Below are positions 49,574 through 59,584 of a stretch of DNA of 64,000 nucleotides, piece after piece. Under the pieces are notes generated by a model. The model searched no databases. It was not told where the DNA came from and saw nothing but the letters and a program-made list of their open reading frames with translations. Position 1 is the first letter of the stretch, and each line of letters starts with the position of its first letter. The stretch is from Mycolicibacterium madagascariense (GTDB lineage: Bacteria > Actinomycetota > Actinomycetes > Mycobacteriales > Mycobacteriaceae). A program made the translations under genes and the position numbers. Location: positions 5,146,001 to 5,210,000 of the forward strand of contig NZ_AP022610.1 in assembly GCF_010729665.1 (NCBI RefSeq). Direction: 5' to 3'.

Positions 49574-49894
49574 GTGACTTGGTTGCTCGTTGCGTTCATC
49601 CCGGGGTTGCTGATGTTGGCAACCTTCGGGCTCGACCGCATCGAAGCCAGCCTCGACGGCGACGCCGTGTCCCCCGCCGACGTCACCGCATTTCTCGAAC
49701 AGGCCAAGGCAGACTGCGCCAAACCGGCCGCGCCGCGCACCCAGACCCCCTCCTACGAACTGCTCGACGACGGCTTCGACGACTACCCCGAAGCCGTTCT
49801 CGCCGAGCCCGCTCCGGGTTTGCCGACGCGGGTGTTCGTCCACCACGGATCCAAAACCGAATTTCAGCCGACCCGCCACGCCCATCGTGTGTAG
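49574..49894 (+). CDS. Small membrane protein (Rv3675 type)
   Basis: About 106 residues. One N-terminal membrane helix VTWLLVAFIPGLLMLATFG, then DRIEASLDGDAVSPADVTAFLEQAKADC and an acidic, proline-rich C-terminus with PTRVFVHHGSKTEFQPT. Function unknown. The start is GTG 49574 or GTG 49535 (13 residues longer); neither has a strong ribosome-binding site. Between nth and crp. Confidence 0.65.
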   Translation: MTWLLVAFIPGLLMLATFGLDRIEASLDGDAVSPADVTAFLEQAKADCAKPAAPRTQTPSYELLDDGFDDYPEAVLAEPAPGLPTRVFVHHGSKTEFQPTRHAHRV

Positions 49895-49997
49895 CGTTGG
49901 CACGTCGCGAAGCTGCCTACGCTTAGACTGATTTTCGCCGTCCAGACCGGGTGGCCTTCGCGTGTGTGAATGACTCTGACGGCTTGAGAGGGTGAAC
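49895..49997 (+). promoter_or_regulatory. Region upstream of crp
   Basis: 103 bp hold TTGGCA (49897-49902) and two overlapping candidate -10 boxes, TACGCT (49918-49923) and TAGACT (49924-49929), 15 and 21 bp away. The leader would be about 62-68 nt with GAGAGG near the start. I see no convincing TGTGA-N6-TCACA site, so autoregulation cannot be claimed. Confidence 0.45.
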
Positions 49998-50672
49998 GTG
50001 GACGAGATCCTGGCGCGGGCCGGAATCTTCCAGGGCGTCGAACCGACTGCGGTCTCCGCGCTGACGAAGCAGCTGCAGCCAGTCGACTTTCCGCGTGGGC
50101 ACACGGTGTTCGCCGAGGGCGAGCCCGGCGATCGGCTCTACATCATCATCTCCGGCAAGGTGAAGATCGGCAGGCGGTCTCCCGACGGTCGCGAGAACCT
50201 GCTCACCATCATGGGACCGTCCGACATGTTCGGCGAGCTGTCGATCTTCGACCCGGGCCCCCGGACCTCCAGCGCCACCACCATCACCGAGGTGCGCGCC
50301 GTCTCGATGGACCGCGATGCGTTGCGCGCGTGGATCGCCGACCGGCCCGAGATCGCCGAGCAACTCCTGCGCGTCCTGGCCCGTCGCCTCCGCCGGACCA
50401 ACAACAATCTGGCCGACCTCATCTTCACCGACGTCCCCGGTCGCGTCGCCAAGCAGTTGCTGCAGTTGGCCCAGCGGTTCGGCACCCAGGAGGGCGGGGC
50501 GTTGCGCGTGACGCACGACCTGACCCAGGAGGAGATCGCCCAGCTCGTCGGCGCGTCCCGCGAGACCGTCAACAAGGCGCTGGCCGACTTCGCCCACCGC
50601 GGGTGGATTCGCCTGGAGGGCAAGAGCGTGTTGATCAGCGACTCCGAGCGGCTGGCCCGCCGAGCCCGCTAG
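49998..50672 (+). CDS. crp: cAMP receptor protein, CRP/FNR-family regulator
   Basis: 224 residues, almost identical by eye to M. tuberculosis Rv3676 as I remember it. cAMP-binding domain: [22 protein letters not shown] and the phosphate cassette [17 protein letters not shown]; dimer helix near 110-140; C-terminal helix-turn-helix [28 protein letters not shown]. It binds DNA as a dimer and controls genes such as rpfA and whiB1 in mycobacteria. GTG 49998 (VDEILARAG) was chosen over GTG 49992, giving the usual length; GAGAGGG lies upstream. The adenylate cyclase at 24014 could supply its ligand. Confidence 0.97.
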   Translation: MDEILARAGIFQGVEPTAVSALTKQLQPVDFPRGHTVFAEGEPGDRLYIIISGKVKIGRRSPDGRENLLTIMGPSDMFGELSIFDPGPRTSSATTITEVRAVSMDRDALRAWIADRPEIAEQLLRVLARRLRRTNNNLADLIFTDVPGRVAKQLLQLAQRFGTQEGGALRVTHDLTQEEIAQLVGASRETVNKALADFAHRGWIRLEGKSVLISDSERLARRAR

Positions 50673-50683
50673 CGTCCACCGGC

Positions 50684-51487
50684 CTACTCCCGCAGATAGT
50701 TCAGTTGCGCCTGCACGCTCCACTCCGCGTGCGGCCACAGCTTCTCGTCGACGTCGGTGTAGACGTGTTCGACGATCTGCCTGGCCGAGGCATCGTCGCC
50801 AAGCACCCGTAGCGCGTCGCGCACCTGATTCAGTCGCTCCTCGCGATGGTCGAGGTAGGTCTGCGTCACCACCTCGAGATCGGCGAGATCCGGGCCGTGG
50901 CCCGGCAGCACCGCCAACGGTCCCAAGCCGTGCAGCCGTCGCAGGGACTCGAGATAGTCCCGCAAGCTGCCGTCCTCGTTGTCGATGACGGTCGTGCCCC
51001 TGCCGAGCACCGTGTCGGCGGTGAGCACCGCCCCATCGATCAGGAACGACAGCGAGTCGGCCGTATGTCCCGGCGTCGCAAGGACCTTGATGCGCAGGCC
51101 CGCTGCGTCGATGACCTCGCCGTCGGACAGCGGTCCGCCCAGACCGCGCAGGAAGCCGCTGCCCACCGCGCGCACGACGGCGCCCGTACGGTCGACCAGT
51201 CGGTCGATCGCGTCGGTGTGGTCGCCGTGCTTGTGGCTGATGAGCACCAGCGCGATCCGTCCCAGCGCCGCGATGCGGTCGACGTGGGCGTCGTCGTCGG
51301 GACCAGGGTCGACGACGACCAGCTCGTCGCTGCCCGGCCCGCGCAGTACCCACGTGTTGGTGCCGTCCAACGTCAGCGGACCGGGGTTGTCGCACAACAG
51401 CACCGACGCCGTGTCGGTCACGCGGCGCAGTCGGCCGTAGGCCGGGTGCTCCGCGCCCGGCCCCTGCTGCGGCCCGCCCGAGCTCAC
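50684..51487 (-). CDS. MBL-fold metallohydrolase (Rv3677c type)
   Basis: 267 residues. Metallo-beta-lactamase fold: SHKHGDHTDAI (HxHxDH, two metals), the ATPGHTADSLSF motif with the third His, and GHGPDLADLE. Resembles LACTB2-type enzymes (glyoxalase II/RNase-like), but the substrate is unknown. The GTG at 51487 overlaps the RidA stop by 4 nt. Third gene in the DUF4177-RidA-MBL operon; 11 nt from the crp stop, convergent. Confidence 0.9.
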   Translation of the reverse strand: MSSGGPQQGPGAEHPAYGRLRRVTDTASVLLCDNPGPLTLDGTNTWVLRGPGSDELVVVDPGPDDDAHVDRIAALGRIALVLISHKHGDHTDAIDRLVDRTGAVVRAVGSGFLRGLGGPLSDGEVIDAAGLRIKVLATPGHTADSLSFLIDGAVLTADTVLGRGTTVIDNEDGSLRDYLESLRRLHGLGPLAVLPGHGPDLADLEVVTQTYLDHREERLNQVRDALRVLGDDASARQIVEHVYTDVDEKLWPHAEWSVQAQLNYLRE

Positions 51488-51939
51488 GCGACCTCGACGA
51501 CGATCTCCACTTCGACCGGGGCGTCCAGCGGCAGCTCGAACACCCCGACCGCGGAGCGGGCATGGACCCCGGCGTCGCCGAAGACGTCACCGAACAGTTC
51601 GGAGGCGCCGTTGACGACGCCGGGCTGACCGGTGAAACCCGGTGCGGAAGCGACGAATCCGACGACCTTGACGATGCGGCGCACCGATTCGATCCCGACG
51701 AGCGCGTGTACGGCCGCCAGCGCGTTGAGCCCACACACCCTGGCGAGATCCTTGGCGTCCTCCGGGCTGACGCCGTCGCCGACCTTGCCCGTCGCAGCCA
51801 GCTTGCCCCCGACCATCGGCAGCTGGCCCGAGGTGTAGACCAGGTTGCCGGTCTGCACCGCGGGCACGTAGGCCGCCAGCGGGGCGACGACCTCGGGCAG
51901 CTCGATGCCGAGCTCCGCGAGCCGCGCGGAGACCGTCAC
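51484..51939 (-). CDS. RidA-family (YjgF/YER057c) protein (Rv3678c type)
   Basis: 151 residues, one RidA domain of the longer subgroup that contains an extra insert. Features: VQTGNLVYTSGQLPM, VCGLNALAAVHALVGIESVRRIVKVVGFVAS and ARSAVGVFELPLDAPVEVEIV. RidA enzymes hydrolyse reactive enamines from amino acid breakdown; the catalytic Arg of classical RidA (R105) is replaced in this C-terminal motif (HARSAVG keeps an Arg). Overlaps DUF4177 and MBL genes by 4 nt each. Confidence 0.9.
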   Translation of the reverse strand: MTVSARLAELGIELPEVVAPLAAYVPAVQTGNLVYTSGQLPMVGGKLAATGKVGDGVSPEDAKDLARVCGLNALAAVHALVGIESVRRIVKVVGFVASAPGFTGQPGVVNGASELFGDVFGDAGVHARSAVGVFELPLDAPVEVEIVVEVA

Positions 51940-52097
51940 CGGGGCCGCTTCATGTAGGCCACCAGCTGCTCGCCGGTCGGACCGGGCACCACCGAGACCA
52001 GCTCCCAGCCGTCCTCGCCCCACTGGTCGAGGATCTGCTTGGTCGCATGCGTCAGGAGTGCCACGGTCACGTATTCCCAACGGGTCGGTTCGCTCAT
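51936..52097 (-). CDS. DUF4177 small protein
   Basis: 53 residues: MSEPTRWEYVTVALLTHATKQILDQWGEDGWELVSVVPGP-like, with WEYVTV, the GEDGWELV turn and a C-terminal strand, the DUF4177 signature. Function unknown. The ATG at 52097 begins a three-gene operon with 4-nt overlaps; divergent from the Get3-like pair, 48 nt apart. Confidence 0.9.
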   Translation of the reverse strand: MSEPTRWEYVTVALLTHATKQILDQWGEDGWELVSVVPGPTGEQLVAYMKRPR

Positions 52098-52145
52098 GTG
52101 GCTGAGCTTATCGGGCACGACCCGCGCCGCGGATAGCATGCAGTG

Positions 52146-53192
52146 GTGACCACCGACGTTCCCGACCACGCTGGCGCCGCGTCCGTCGGCTGGCCGTCCC
52201 GGCTCAGCAAGGCGCGCCTGCACTTCGTCACCGGCAAGGGCGGAACCGGCAAGTCGACGATCGCCGCCTCGCTGGCGCTCGCCCTCGCCGCCGGCGGCCG
52301 CAAGGTGTTGCTGGTGGAGGTGGAGGGGCGCCAGGGCATCGCGCAGCTCTTCGACGTGCCGCCGCTGCCCTACTCCGAGGTGAAGATCGCCACGGCGGAT
52401 GCCGGCGGTCAGGTCAACGCGCTGGCCATCGACACCGAGGCCGCGTTCCTCGAATACCTCGACATGTTCTACAACCTCGGCATCGCCGGTCGAGCGATGC
52501 GGCGCATCGGTGCCATCGAATTCGCCACGACCATCGCGCCCGGGCTGCGCGACGTGCTCCTCACCGGCAAGGTCAAGGAGATCGTCGTGCGGTCCCAGCA
52601 GGAGAAGGCCAGGGGCACGTCGGGGCAGGGCGTGTACGACGCCGTGGTCGTCGACTCGCCGCCGACCGGCCGCATCGCCCGGTTCCTCGACGTCACCAAG
52701 GCCGTCTCGGACCTCGCGAAGGGCGGGCCGGTGCACTCCCAGGCCGAGGGCGTCGTGAAGTTGCTGCACTCCGAGTACACCGCCATCCACCTGGTGACGC
52801 TGCTGGAGGCGCTCCCCATCCAGGAAACCGTCGAGGCCATCGACGAACTCAAGGAGTTGGGCCTGCCGATCGGCAGCGTGATCGTCAACCGCAACATCCC
52901 CGCCTACCTCGGGGCGGGTGACGTCGCCAAGGCCGCGGAGGGCGCCATCGACGCCGACGCGGTCCGGGCCGGGCTGACCGAGGCCGGAATCACGTTGAGC
53001 GACGACGACTTCGCGGGCCTGCTCACCGAGACCATCGAGCACGCGACGCGGATCACCGCCCGCGCGGAGAGCGCCGCGCAGCTCGACGCCGTGGACATCC
53101 CGCGGCTCGAACTCCCCGCCATCACCGACGGCGTCGACCTCGGCAGCCTGTACGAACTCGCGGAAGCACTGAGCCAGCAAGGAGTTCGATAG
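52146..53192 (+). CDS. ArsA/Get3-family ATPase, BagA-like (Rv3679 type)
   Basis: 348 residues. P-loop GKGGTGKSTIAAS near residue 30 (deviant Walker A with the signature Lys), switch II VVVDSPPTGRIARFL near 175 and the A-loop-like VIVNRNIPAYLG. It pairs with the next gene; the M. tuberculosis pair Rv3679-Rv3680 forms a Get3-like complex reported in stress tolerance. No CxxC and no membrane segment. GTG 52146 follows TAGCAT (52134-52139) by 6 nt: leaderless; a GTG at 52143 is the alternative. Confidence 0.92.
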   Translation: MTTDVPDHAGAASVGWPSRLSKARLHFVTGKGGTGKSTIAASLALALAAGGRKVLLVEVEGRQGIAQLFDVPPLPYSEVKIATADAGGQVNALAIDTEAAFLEYLDMFYNLGIAGRAMRRIGAIEFATTIAPGLRDVLLTGKVKEIVVRSQQEKARGTSGQGVYDAVVVDSPPTGRIARFLDVTKAVSDLAKGGPVHSQAEGVVKLLHSEYTAIHLVTLLEALPIQETVEAIDELKELGLPIGSVIVNRNIPAYLGAGDVAKAAEGAIDADAVRAGLTEAGITLSDDDFAGLLTETIEHATRITARAESAAQLDAVDIPRLELPAITDGVDLGSLYELAEALSQQGVR

Positions 53193-54326
53193 ATGAGCCC
53201 CGCACCCAAGACCCTCGACATGGGGACACTCCTCACCGATCGCGCCAACCGCGTCGTCGTGTGTTGTGGCGCAGGCGGTGTCGGCAAGACCACGACCGCG
53301 GCGGCGATGGCGCTGCGCGCGGCGGAGTACGGCCGCACCGTCGTCGTCCTGACCATCGACCCGGCCAAGCGGCTCGCGCAGGCGCTGGGCATCAAGGATC
53401 TCGGCAACACCCCGCAGCGGGTGCCGCTCGCCCCCGAGGTGACCGGCGAGCTGCACGCGATGATGCTCGACATGCGCCGCACGTTCGACGAGATGGTGAT
53501 CCAGTACTCGGGCGGTGACCGCGCCGAGGCCATCCTGGAGAACCAGTTCTACCAAACCGTCGCCACGTCGCTCGCGGGCACGCAGGAGTACATGGCGATG
53601 GAGAAGCTGGGTCAGCTGCTCGCCGAGGACAAGTGGGATCTCGTCGTCGTCGACACGCCCCCGTCCCGCAACGCGCTCGACTTCCTCGATGCGCCACAGC
53701 GTCTCGGCAGCTTCATGGACAGTCGCCTGTGGCGGCTGCTGCTCGCACCAGGCCGGGGCATCGGCAAGCTCGTCACGGGCGCCGTGGGTCTGGCCATGAA
53801 GGCGCTGTCGACCGTGCTCGGTTCCCAAATGCTTTCCGACGCAGCGGGTTTCGTACAGGCGCTGGACTCGACGTTCAGCGGGTTCCGCGAAAAGGCCGAT
53901 CGCACCTACGAATTGCTCAAGCGTCCGGGCACCCTGTTCGTCGTGGTGTCGGCCGCCGAGCCCGATGCGCTGCGCGAGGCGTCGTTCTTCGTCGACCGTC
54001 TGTCACAGGAGCGGATGCCGCTCGCCGGGCTGATCCTCAACCGCACCCACCCGACGCTGTGCGAGTTGCAGTCGGACAAGGCGAGGGAGGCGGCCGACCA
54101 TCTCGACGCCGACGGCGACGGCAACGCCGTGGCGGCCGGCGTGCTGCGGATCCACGCCGACCGGGCGCAGACGGCCAAGCGCGAGGTGAGGTTGCTGTCG
54201 CGCTTCACCGGGGCCAACCCGCACGTCGCGATCGTCGGCGTGCCGTCGTTGCCGTTCGACGTGTCGGATCTGGAGGCGCTGCGGGCGATCGCCGATCAGA
54301 TCACCGGCGACTCCGACGCGGCCTGA
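53193..54326 (+). CDS. ArsA/Get3-family ATPase, BagB-like (Rv3680 type)
   Basis: 377 residues. P-loop [13 protein letters not shown] near residue 27 lacks the first signature Lys of the KGGxGKT motif but keeps the catalytic GKT; switch I is [13 protein letters not shown], switch [20 protein letters not shown]. The middle helical domain has the amphipathic [15 protein letters not shown] helices expected for client binding. ATG 53193 follows the Rv3679-type stop directly, with AAGGAG 7 nt upstream. Confidence 0.92.
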   Translation: MSPAPKTLDMGTLLTDRANRVVVCCGAGGVGKTTTAAAMALRAAEYGRTVVVLTIDPAKRLAQALGIKDLGNTPQRVPLAPEVTGELHAMMLDMRRTFDEMVIQYSGGDRAEAILENQFYQTVATSLAGTQEYMAMEKLGQLLAEDKWDLVVVDTPPSRNALDFLDAPQRLGSFMDSRLWRLLLAPGRGIGKLVTGAVGLAMKALSTVLGSQMLSDAAGFVQALDSTFSGFREKADRTYELLKRPGTLFVVVSAAEPDALREASFFVDRLSQERMPLAGLILNRTHPTLCELQSDKAREAADHLDADGDGNAVAAGVLRIHADRAQTAKREVRLLSRFTGANPHVAIVGVPSLPFDVSDLEALRAIADQITGDSDAA

Positions 54327-54328
54327 GA

Positions 54329-54688
54329 TCAGACGGCGCTGCGGTGCTTGCGCTGGGCGGCGAAGAACTCCGCCCAGGACACGACCTCGGGGTGCTGCTT
54401 GAGCAGGGCGCGGCGCTGACGCTCGGTCATGCCGCCCCACACGCCGAACTCGACGCGGTTGTCCAGGGCGTCGGCCCCGCACTCGGTGATCACCGGGCAG
54501 TGTCGGCAGATGACCGCGGCCTTGCGCTGGGCGGCGCCGCGGACGAACAACTCGTCGGGGTCGGCTTGGCGGCACCGTGCCTGGGAGACCCACGCGATGC
54601 GGGCTTCTGCCTCCGCGCCGTGGACTACGACACCATTGACCGGGGAACTCGTGATTGTCCTGCGCGCCGCGGGCCGTGTTCCTGACAC
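54329..54688 (-). CDS. whiB4: Redox-sensing regulator WhiB4
   Basis: 119 residues, one WhiB domain with four cluster-binding cysteines: C in SQARCRQADPDELFV, CxxC in VICRHCPV and C in ITECGADA; the helical VWGGMTERQRRALL segment follows and binds the sigma factor. The [4Fe-4S] protein senses oxygen and NO, and in M. tuberculosis represses antioxidant genes. GTG 54688 (VSGTRPAARRT) matches the M. tuberculosis start; GGGATCGCTG precedes it, with AAGGGA as ribosome-binding site. Convergent with the Rv3680-type gene. Confidence 0.95.
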   Translation of the reverse strand: MSGTRPAARRTITSSPVNGVVVHGAEAEARIAWVSQARCRQADPDELFVRGAAQRKAAVICRHCPVITECGADALDNRVEFGVWGGMTERQRRALLKQHPEVVSWAEFFAAQRKHRSAV

Positions 54689-54969
54689 CAGCGATCCCTT
54701 CGTCCAGCCGCCCCCTGCGACGGCTCGGTCTTCGGTATAGATCGCCACTGCGATCTACGCCACATTGCGTTTGCGAGTGTTACCTAGATCGCAATGTCAG
54801 TCAAAGCTAGGTGGTCAGGGGGGTTTTGCGCAACAGCCCGAGCGCAAATTTATGGGACGACCGTGCCGTGATCCGCCTTCGTGCACGTGAAACGGTTGCG
54901 CACGACCCCCACCTGGGCTAAACGGGCGGCTGCGACGCTGGTGGGTGGATACGTCGCTACTCTGTAGCC
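54689..54969. promoter_or_regulatory. Intergenic region between whiB4 and ponA2
   Basis: 281 bp. The ponA2 end holds TACTCT (54958-54963), 6 nt before the ATG. The middle contains AT-richer words than the surroundings (ACATTGCGTTTGCGAG, TTACCTAGATCGCAATG); two near-complementary motifs, ATTGCGTTT and CGCAATG, could form an operator for whiB4. No gene is evident. Confidence 0.4.
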
Positions 54970-57432
54970 ATGCCAGACCGACCGCAGGCGACGCCGCCGC
55001 CGAGGCGAGTGCCTCCCACGGTCACCGTGATCAAGCTCGCCTGGTGCATCCTGCTCGCCAGCGTCATCGCCGCCGGCATCATGTTCCCGCTCGTGGGCGG
55101 GTTCGGCCTGGTGTCCAATCGCGCCTCCGACGTCGTCGCCAACGGGTCGGCTCAGCTCGTCGAGGGCGAGGTCCCCGCGGTGTCGACGATGGTCGACGCG
55201 AAGGGCAACACGCTCGCGTGGCTCTACAACCAGCGCCGCTTCGAGGTGCGTAGCGACCAGATCGCCAACACCATGAAGCTCGCGATCGTCTCGATCGAGG
55301 ACAAGCGGTTCGCCGACCACAACGGCGTCGACTGGAAGGGCACGCTGACGGGGCTGTCCGGTTACGTGTCCGGTGCGCCCGACACCCGCGGCGGCTCGAC
55401 CATCGAGCAGCAGTACGTGAAGAACTACCAGTTGCTGGTGATCGCCCAGACGGACGCCGAGAAGCGGGCCGCCGTCGAGACCACCCCCGCTCGCAAGCTG
55501 CGCGAGATCCGCATGGCCCTGACGTTGGACAAGACGTTCACCAAGCCCGAGATCCTCACCCGCTACCTCAACCTGGTGTCTTTCGGCAACGGCGCCTTCG
55601 GCGTGCAGGACGCTGCGCAGACCTACTTCGGCATCAACGCGAGCGACTTGAACTGGCAGCAGGCCGCGCTCCTGGCCGGCATGGTCCAGTCGACCAGCAC
55701 GCTGAACCCCTACACCAACCCCGAGGGTGCGCTGGAACGTCGAAACGTGGTGCTGGACACCATGATCGACAACATCCCGCAGGAAGCCGACGCGCTGCGG
55801 GCGGCCAAGCAGCAGCCGCTCGGCGTGCTGCCGCAACCCAATGAGCTGCCGCGCGGCTGCATCGCCGCCGGCGACCGCGCCTTCTTCTGCGACTACGTCC
55901 TCGACTACCTCGCCCGCGCCGGAATCAGCAAAGAGCAGGTCGCCAAGGGCGGCTACCTGATCAAGACGACGCTCGACCCCGACATCCAGAACCAGGTCAA
56001 GTCGTCGATCGACGGCATCGCGGCGCCGGACCTCAACGGTGTGGCCAGCGTGATGAGCGTCATCAAGCCCGGCAAGGATTCCCACCCCATCGTGGCCATG
56101 GCGTCCAATCGCACCTACGGGTTGGACACCGACTCGGGTGAGACGATGCAGCCGCAGCCCTTCTCCCTCGGTGGCGACGGCGCGGGATCGATCTTCAAGA
56201 TCTTCACGACGTCGGCCGCGCTCGAGATGGGCATGGGCGTGAACGCCACGCTGGATGCGCCAGGGCGGTTCGAGGCGAAGGGCCTCGGCAGCGGCGGCGC
56301 CAAGGGATGCCCGCCCGCGACGTGGTGCGTGCAGAACGACGGCAACTACCGCGGCCAGCTCAGCGTCACCGACGCGCTCGCGACCTCGCCGAACACGGCC
56401 TTCGCCAAGCTGATCTCGCAGGTCGGCGTGCAGCGCACCGTCGACATGGCGGTCAAGCTGGGGTTGCGCTCCTACGCCCTGCCCGGCACCGCGCGCGACT
56501 ACGACCCCAACAGCAACGAGAGCCTGGCCGACTTCGTCAAGCGCCAGAATCTGGGGTCCTTCACGCTCGGCCCCATCGAGGTCAACCCGCTGGAGTTGTC
56601 CAACGTGGCGGCCACGCTGGCCTCGGGCGGCACGTGGTGCCCGCCGAACCCGATCGACAAGATCTACGACCGCAACGGCAAGGAAGTATCGGTCACCACC
56701 GAGACGTGCGAGCAGGTCGTGCCCGAGGGCCTGGCCAACACCATGGCGAACGCCCTCAGCAAGGACGACACCGGCGGCGGCACGTCGGCCGGTTCCGCGG
56801 GAGCGGCGGGCTGGACCCTGCCGGTCTCGGGCAAGACGGGCACCACCGAAGCCCACCGGTCCGCCGGGTTCCTCGGCTTCACCAGCGCCTACGCCGCCGC
56901 CAACTACATCTTCGACGACTCGAGCTCGCCGTCGGACCTGTGCACCTCGCCGCTGCGCCAGTGCAGTTCGGGCAACCTCTACGGCGGTAACGAGCCGGCG
57001 CGCACGTGGTACACCGCGATGAAGCAGTTCACCCCGGACGACGTCGTGCTGCCCCCGACCGATCCGCGGTACGTCGACGGTGCGCCCGGTTCCAAGGTGC
57101 CCAGCGTGGCGGGCATGACCCCCGACATGGCGCGGCAGCGGCTGAAGGACGCCGGGTTCCAGGTCGCCGACCAGCCGACGCCGGTCAACAGCGCGGCCCC
57201 GGCCGGGGCCGTGGTGGGGACCACGCCGTCGGGTCAGACGGTCCCGGGGTCGATCATCACGATCCAGACGAGCAACGGCATCCCGCCGGCTCCGCCTCCG
57301 CCGCCGCCCGGTGCGCTGCCGTTCGACCCCAACGACCCGAACGCAGTTCCGGCCCCGGTCGGCTCGACGGTCATCAACATCCCCGGGCTGCCGCCGATCA
57401 CGGTCCCCATCCTGGGGCCGCCACCTCCGTAG
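54970..57432 (+). CDS. ponA2: Bifunctional penicillin-binding protein PonA2 (class A PBP) with PASTA domain
   Basis: 820 residues. Builds peptidoglycan by glycan polymerisation and cross-linking. A short cytoplasmic end precedes the membrane helix (about residues 18-40). The transglycosylase domain has the catalytic Glu in SIEDKRFADHNGVD near 103 and GGSTIEQQYVKN; the transpeptidase has SxxK as GSIFK near 409, SPN and KTG in SGKTGTTEAHRSAG near 620. One PASTA domain (KVPSVAGMTPDMARQRLKDAGF) near residue 715-780 and a Pro-rich tail end the protein. ATG 54970 follows TACTCT by 6 nt: leaderless. Divergent from whiB4. Confidence 0.96.
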   Translation: MPDRPQATPPPRRVPPTVTVIKLAWCILLASVIAAGIMFPLVGGFGLVSNRASDVVANGSAQLVEGEVPAVSTMVDAKGNTLAWLYNQRRFEVRSDQIANTMKLAIVSIEDKRFADHNGVDWKGTLTGLSGYVSGAPDTRGGSTIEQQYVKNYQLLVIAQTDAEKRAAVETTPARKLREIRMALTLDKTFTKPEILTRYLNLVSFGNGAFGVQDAAQTYFGINASDLNWQQAALLAGMVQSTSTLNPYTNPEGALERRNVVLDTMIDNIPQEADALRAAKQQPLGVLPQPNELPRGCIAAGDRAFFCDYVLDYLARAGISKEQVAKGGYLIKTTLDPDIQNQVKSSIDGIAAPDLNGVASVMSVIKPGKDSHPIVAMASNRTYGLDTDSGETMQPQPFSLGGDGAGSIFKIFTTSAALEMGMGVNATLDAPGRFEAKGLGSGGAKGCPPATWCVQNDGNYRGQLSVTDALATSPNTAFAKLISQVGVQRTVDMAVKLGLRSYALPGTARDYDPNSNESLADFVKRQNLGSFTLGPIEVNPLELSNVAATLASGGTWCPPNPIDKIYDRNGKEVSVTTETCEQVVPEGLANTMANALSKDDTGGGTSAGSAGAAGWTLPVSGKTGTTEAHRSAGFLGFTSAYAAANYIFDDSSSPSDLCTSPLRQCSSGNLYGGNEPARTWYTAMKQFTPDDVVLPPTDPRYVDGAPGSKVPSVAGMTPDMARQRLKDAGFQVADQPTPVNSAAPAGAVVGTTPSGQTVPGSIITIQTSNGIPPAPPPPPPGALPFDPNDPNAVPAPVGSTVINIPGLPPITVPILGPPPP

Positions 57433-57503
57433 ACCGGGTGTCCGGTCGAGGACTGCGTGCAATGGGACGGGTGAGTGTCCGGCGGTAGCAGTAGGCTGCA
57501 ACC

Positions 57504-58475
57504 ATGCTCGCCCGTTCGACGGTTGTGAATAAGTCCGCCAGGTTGGCCGGTTCGGTCGCCGCCGGTTCGTTGGCCGCGGGGATCGGCTACGCCACGCTCA
57601 TCGAACGCAATGCGTTCGTCGTGCGAGAGACCACGATGCCGGTGCTCACGCCGGGGTCCTTGCCGCTGCGGGTGCTGCACCTCAGCGACTTCCACATGAC
57701 GCCTGGCCAGCGCCGCAAACAGGCGTGGATTCGCGAACTGGCGGGGTTGGAACCCGATCTGGTCATCAACACCGGGGACAACCTGGCCCATCCGCGATCG
57801 GTGCCGTCGGTGGTCCAGGCCCTCAACGACCTGCTCGCGGTACCCGGTCTGTTCGTCTTCGGCAGCAACGACTACTTCGGTCCCAAGCCGAAGAACCCGG
57901 CCAACTACCTGTTCCGGCCGTCGCATCGCGTCATCGGTCAGCCGCTGCCGTGGCAGGATTTGCGGGCCGCATTCAGCGAACGCGGGTGGTTGGACGTCAC
58001 GCACACCCGCCGCGAGATCGAGGTCAAGGGGCAGCTGATCTCCGTCGCCGGCGTCGACGACCCGCACCTCTCGCGCGACCGCTACGACACCATCGCCGGG
58101 CCCGCGAGCCCCGCAGCCAACCTCACCCTCGGCCTGGTGCACGCGCCGTACACGCGGGTGCTGGATCGCTTCGCGGCCGACGGGTATCAGCTCGTGCTGG
58201 CCGGTCACACCCACGGCGGCCAACTGTGCCTGCCGTTCCACGGCGCCGTCGTCACCAATTGCGACCTCGACCCGTCGCGCGCGAAGGGTCCGTCGCGATG
58301 GGGGTCGCACATGCAGTTGCACGTGTCGGCGGGGCTCGGCACGTCGCCGTACGCGCCGTACCGCTTCTGCTGCCGACCCGAGGCGACGCTGTTGACGCTG
58401 GTGGCCTCTCCGACCGGCGGCGGCAGCCTCGGACGCCGCGCCGATCTGTCCCACCCCACGGTCTCGGCGCATTGA
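57504..58475 (+). CDS. Metallophosphoesterase, exported or membrane-anchored (Rv3683 type)
   Basis: 323 residues. A hydrophobic N-terminus ([17 protein letters not shown]) may anchor it. Calcineurin-like motifs: LSDFHMTP (DxH), NTGDNLAHP (GDxx), FGSNDYFGP (GNH/D variant) and [12 protein letters not shown] (GHTH). YkuE/YaeI-like; substrate unknown, perhaps lipid or nucleotide. ATG 57504 lies 6 nt after TAGGCT (57492-57497). The stop overlaps the next gene by 4 nt (TTGA). Confidence 0.9.
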   Translation: MLARSTVVNKSARLAGSVAAGSLAAGIGYATLIERNAFVVRETTMPVLTPGSLPLRVLHLSDFHMTPGQRRKQAWIRELAGLEPDLVINTGDNLAHPRSVPSVVQALNDLLAVPGLFVFGSNDYFGPKPKNPANYLFRPSHRVIGQPLPWQDLRAAFSERGWLDVTHTRREIEVKGQLISVAGVDDPHLSRDRYDTIAGPASPAANLTLGLVHAPYTRVLDRFAADGYQLVLAGHTHGGQLCLPFHGAVVTNCDLDPSRAKGPSRWGSHMQLHVSAGLGTSPYAPYRFCCRPEATLLTLVASPTGGGSLGRRADLSHPTVSAH

Positions 58476-59584
58476 CCGACCCCACCGAGGTTGCCGTTCG
58501 ACGGCACTCCCGCCGGTGGGTGGACGAGGCGATCCGCCTCATCGAGGCAGACGCCCGACGCAGTGCCGACACTCACCTGCTGCGGTATCCGCTGCCGATG
58601 TCGTGGTGCTCGCCCGGCGGTGCGGTCGACGTTCGTCTCTATCTGAAGGACGAGACCACCCACATCACCGGCAGCCTCAAGCACCGACTCGCGCGCTCGC
58701 TGTTCCTATACGCGCTGTGCAACGGCTGGGTCGGGGAGGGCACGACCATCATCGAGGCGTCGTCGGGTTCGACGGCGGTGTCCGAGGCGTACTTCGCCGC
58801 GATGCTCGGGCTGCCGTTCGTCGCGGTGATGCCGTCGTCGACGAGTGCCGCGAAGGTGGCTCTCATCGAATCTCAGGGCGGGCGTTGCCATTTCGTCGAC
58901 GAGTCCGGTCAGGTGTACGCCGAGGCCGAGCGCCTCGCCGAGGAGACCGGGGGCCACTACCTCGACCAGTTCACCAACGCCGAGCGGGCCACCGACTGGC
59001 GTGGGAACAACAACATCGCCGAATCGATCTTCGAGCAGATGCAGGAGGAGCCGTTTCCCATCCCGGAGTGGATCGTCGTCGGGGCGGGCACCGGAGGCAC
59101 CAGCGCCACGATCGGTCGCTATCTGCGCTATCGGCGGCTGCCGACCCAACTGTGCGTCGTGGACCCGGAGAACTCTGCGTTCTTCCCGTCCTACGCGCAG
59201 GGCGCACGCGACGTCGCGGGTCAGTCGTCGCGCATCGAGGGCATTGGCCGACCGCGGGTCGAGCCGTCATTCCTGCCCGACGTCATCGATCGCATGATGG
59301 TGGTGCCTGACGCGGGTTCGGTTGCCGCCGCCCACCACATCAGCCGGGTGCTGGGCCGACGAGTGGGTCCGTCGACGGGCACCAACGTGTGGGGTGCGTT
59401 CGGACTGCTAGCGGAGATGGTCGCTCAGGGACTCAGCGGTTCGGTGGTGACGTTGCTCGCCGACAGCGGCGAACGCTACGCCGACACCTACTTCGACGAG
59501 GAGTGGCTGAGCACCCGCGGGCTGGAGCCCTCGTCGTCGGAGGCGGTGCTCCAAGAGTTCGAGCGCTCGGGCCGCTGGACCTGA
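58472..59584 (+). CDS. PLP-dependent cysteine synthase-family enzyme, cysteine desulfhydrase Cds1-like
   Basis: 370 residues. PLP Lys in [15 protein letters not shown] near residue 70, [13 protein letters not shown] for the phosphate cup, [17 protein letters not shown] for the second phosphate loop and [12 protein letters not shown] near the C-terminus. The M. tuberculosis Rv3684 (Cds1) was reported to make H2S from cysteine. TTG 58472 overlaps the upstream TGA as TTGA; no ATG or GTG fits the conserved beginning. The last 97 bases overlap a possible small gene on the other strand. Confidence 0.88.
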   Translation: MTDPTEVAVRRHSRRWVDEAIRLIEADARRSADTHLLRYPLPMSWCSPGGAVDVRLYLKDETTHITGSLKHRLARSLFLYALCNGWVGEGTTIIEASSGSTAVSEAYFAAMLGLPFVAVMPSSTSAAKVALIESQGGRCHFVDESGQVYAEAERLAEETGGHYLDQFTNAERATDWRGNNNIAESIFEQMQEEPFPIPEWIVVGAGTGGTSATIGRYLRYRRLPTQLCVVDPENSAFFPSYAQGARDVAGQSSRIEGIGRPRVEPSFLPDVIDRMMVVPDAGSVAAAHHISRVLGRRVGPSTGTNVWGAFGLLAEMVAQGLSGSVVTLLADSGERYADTYFDEEWLSTRGLEPSSSEAVLQEFERSGRWT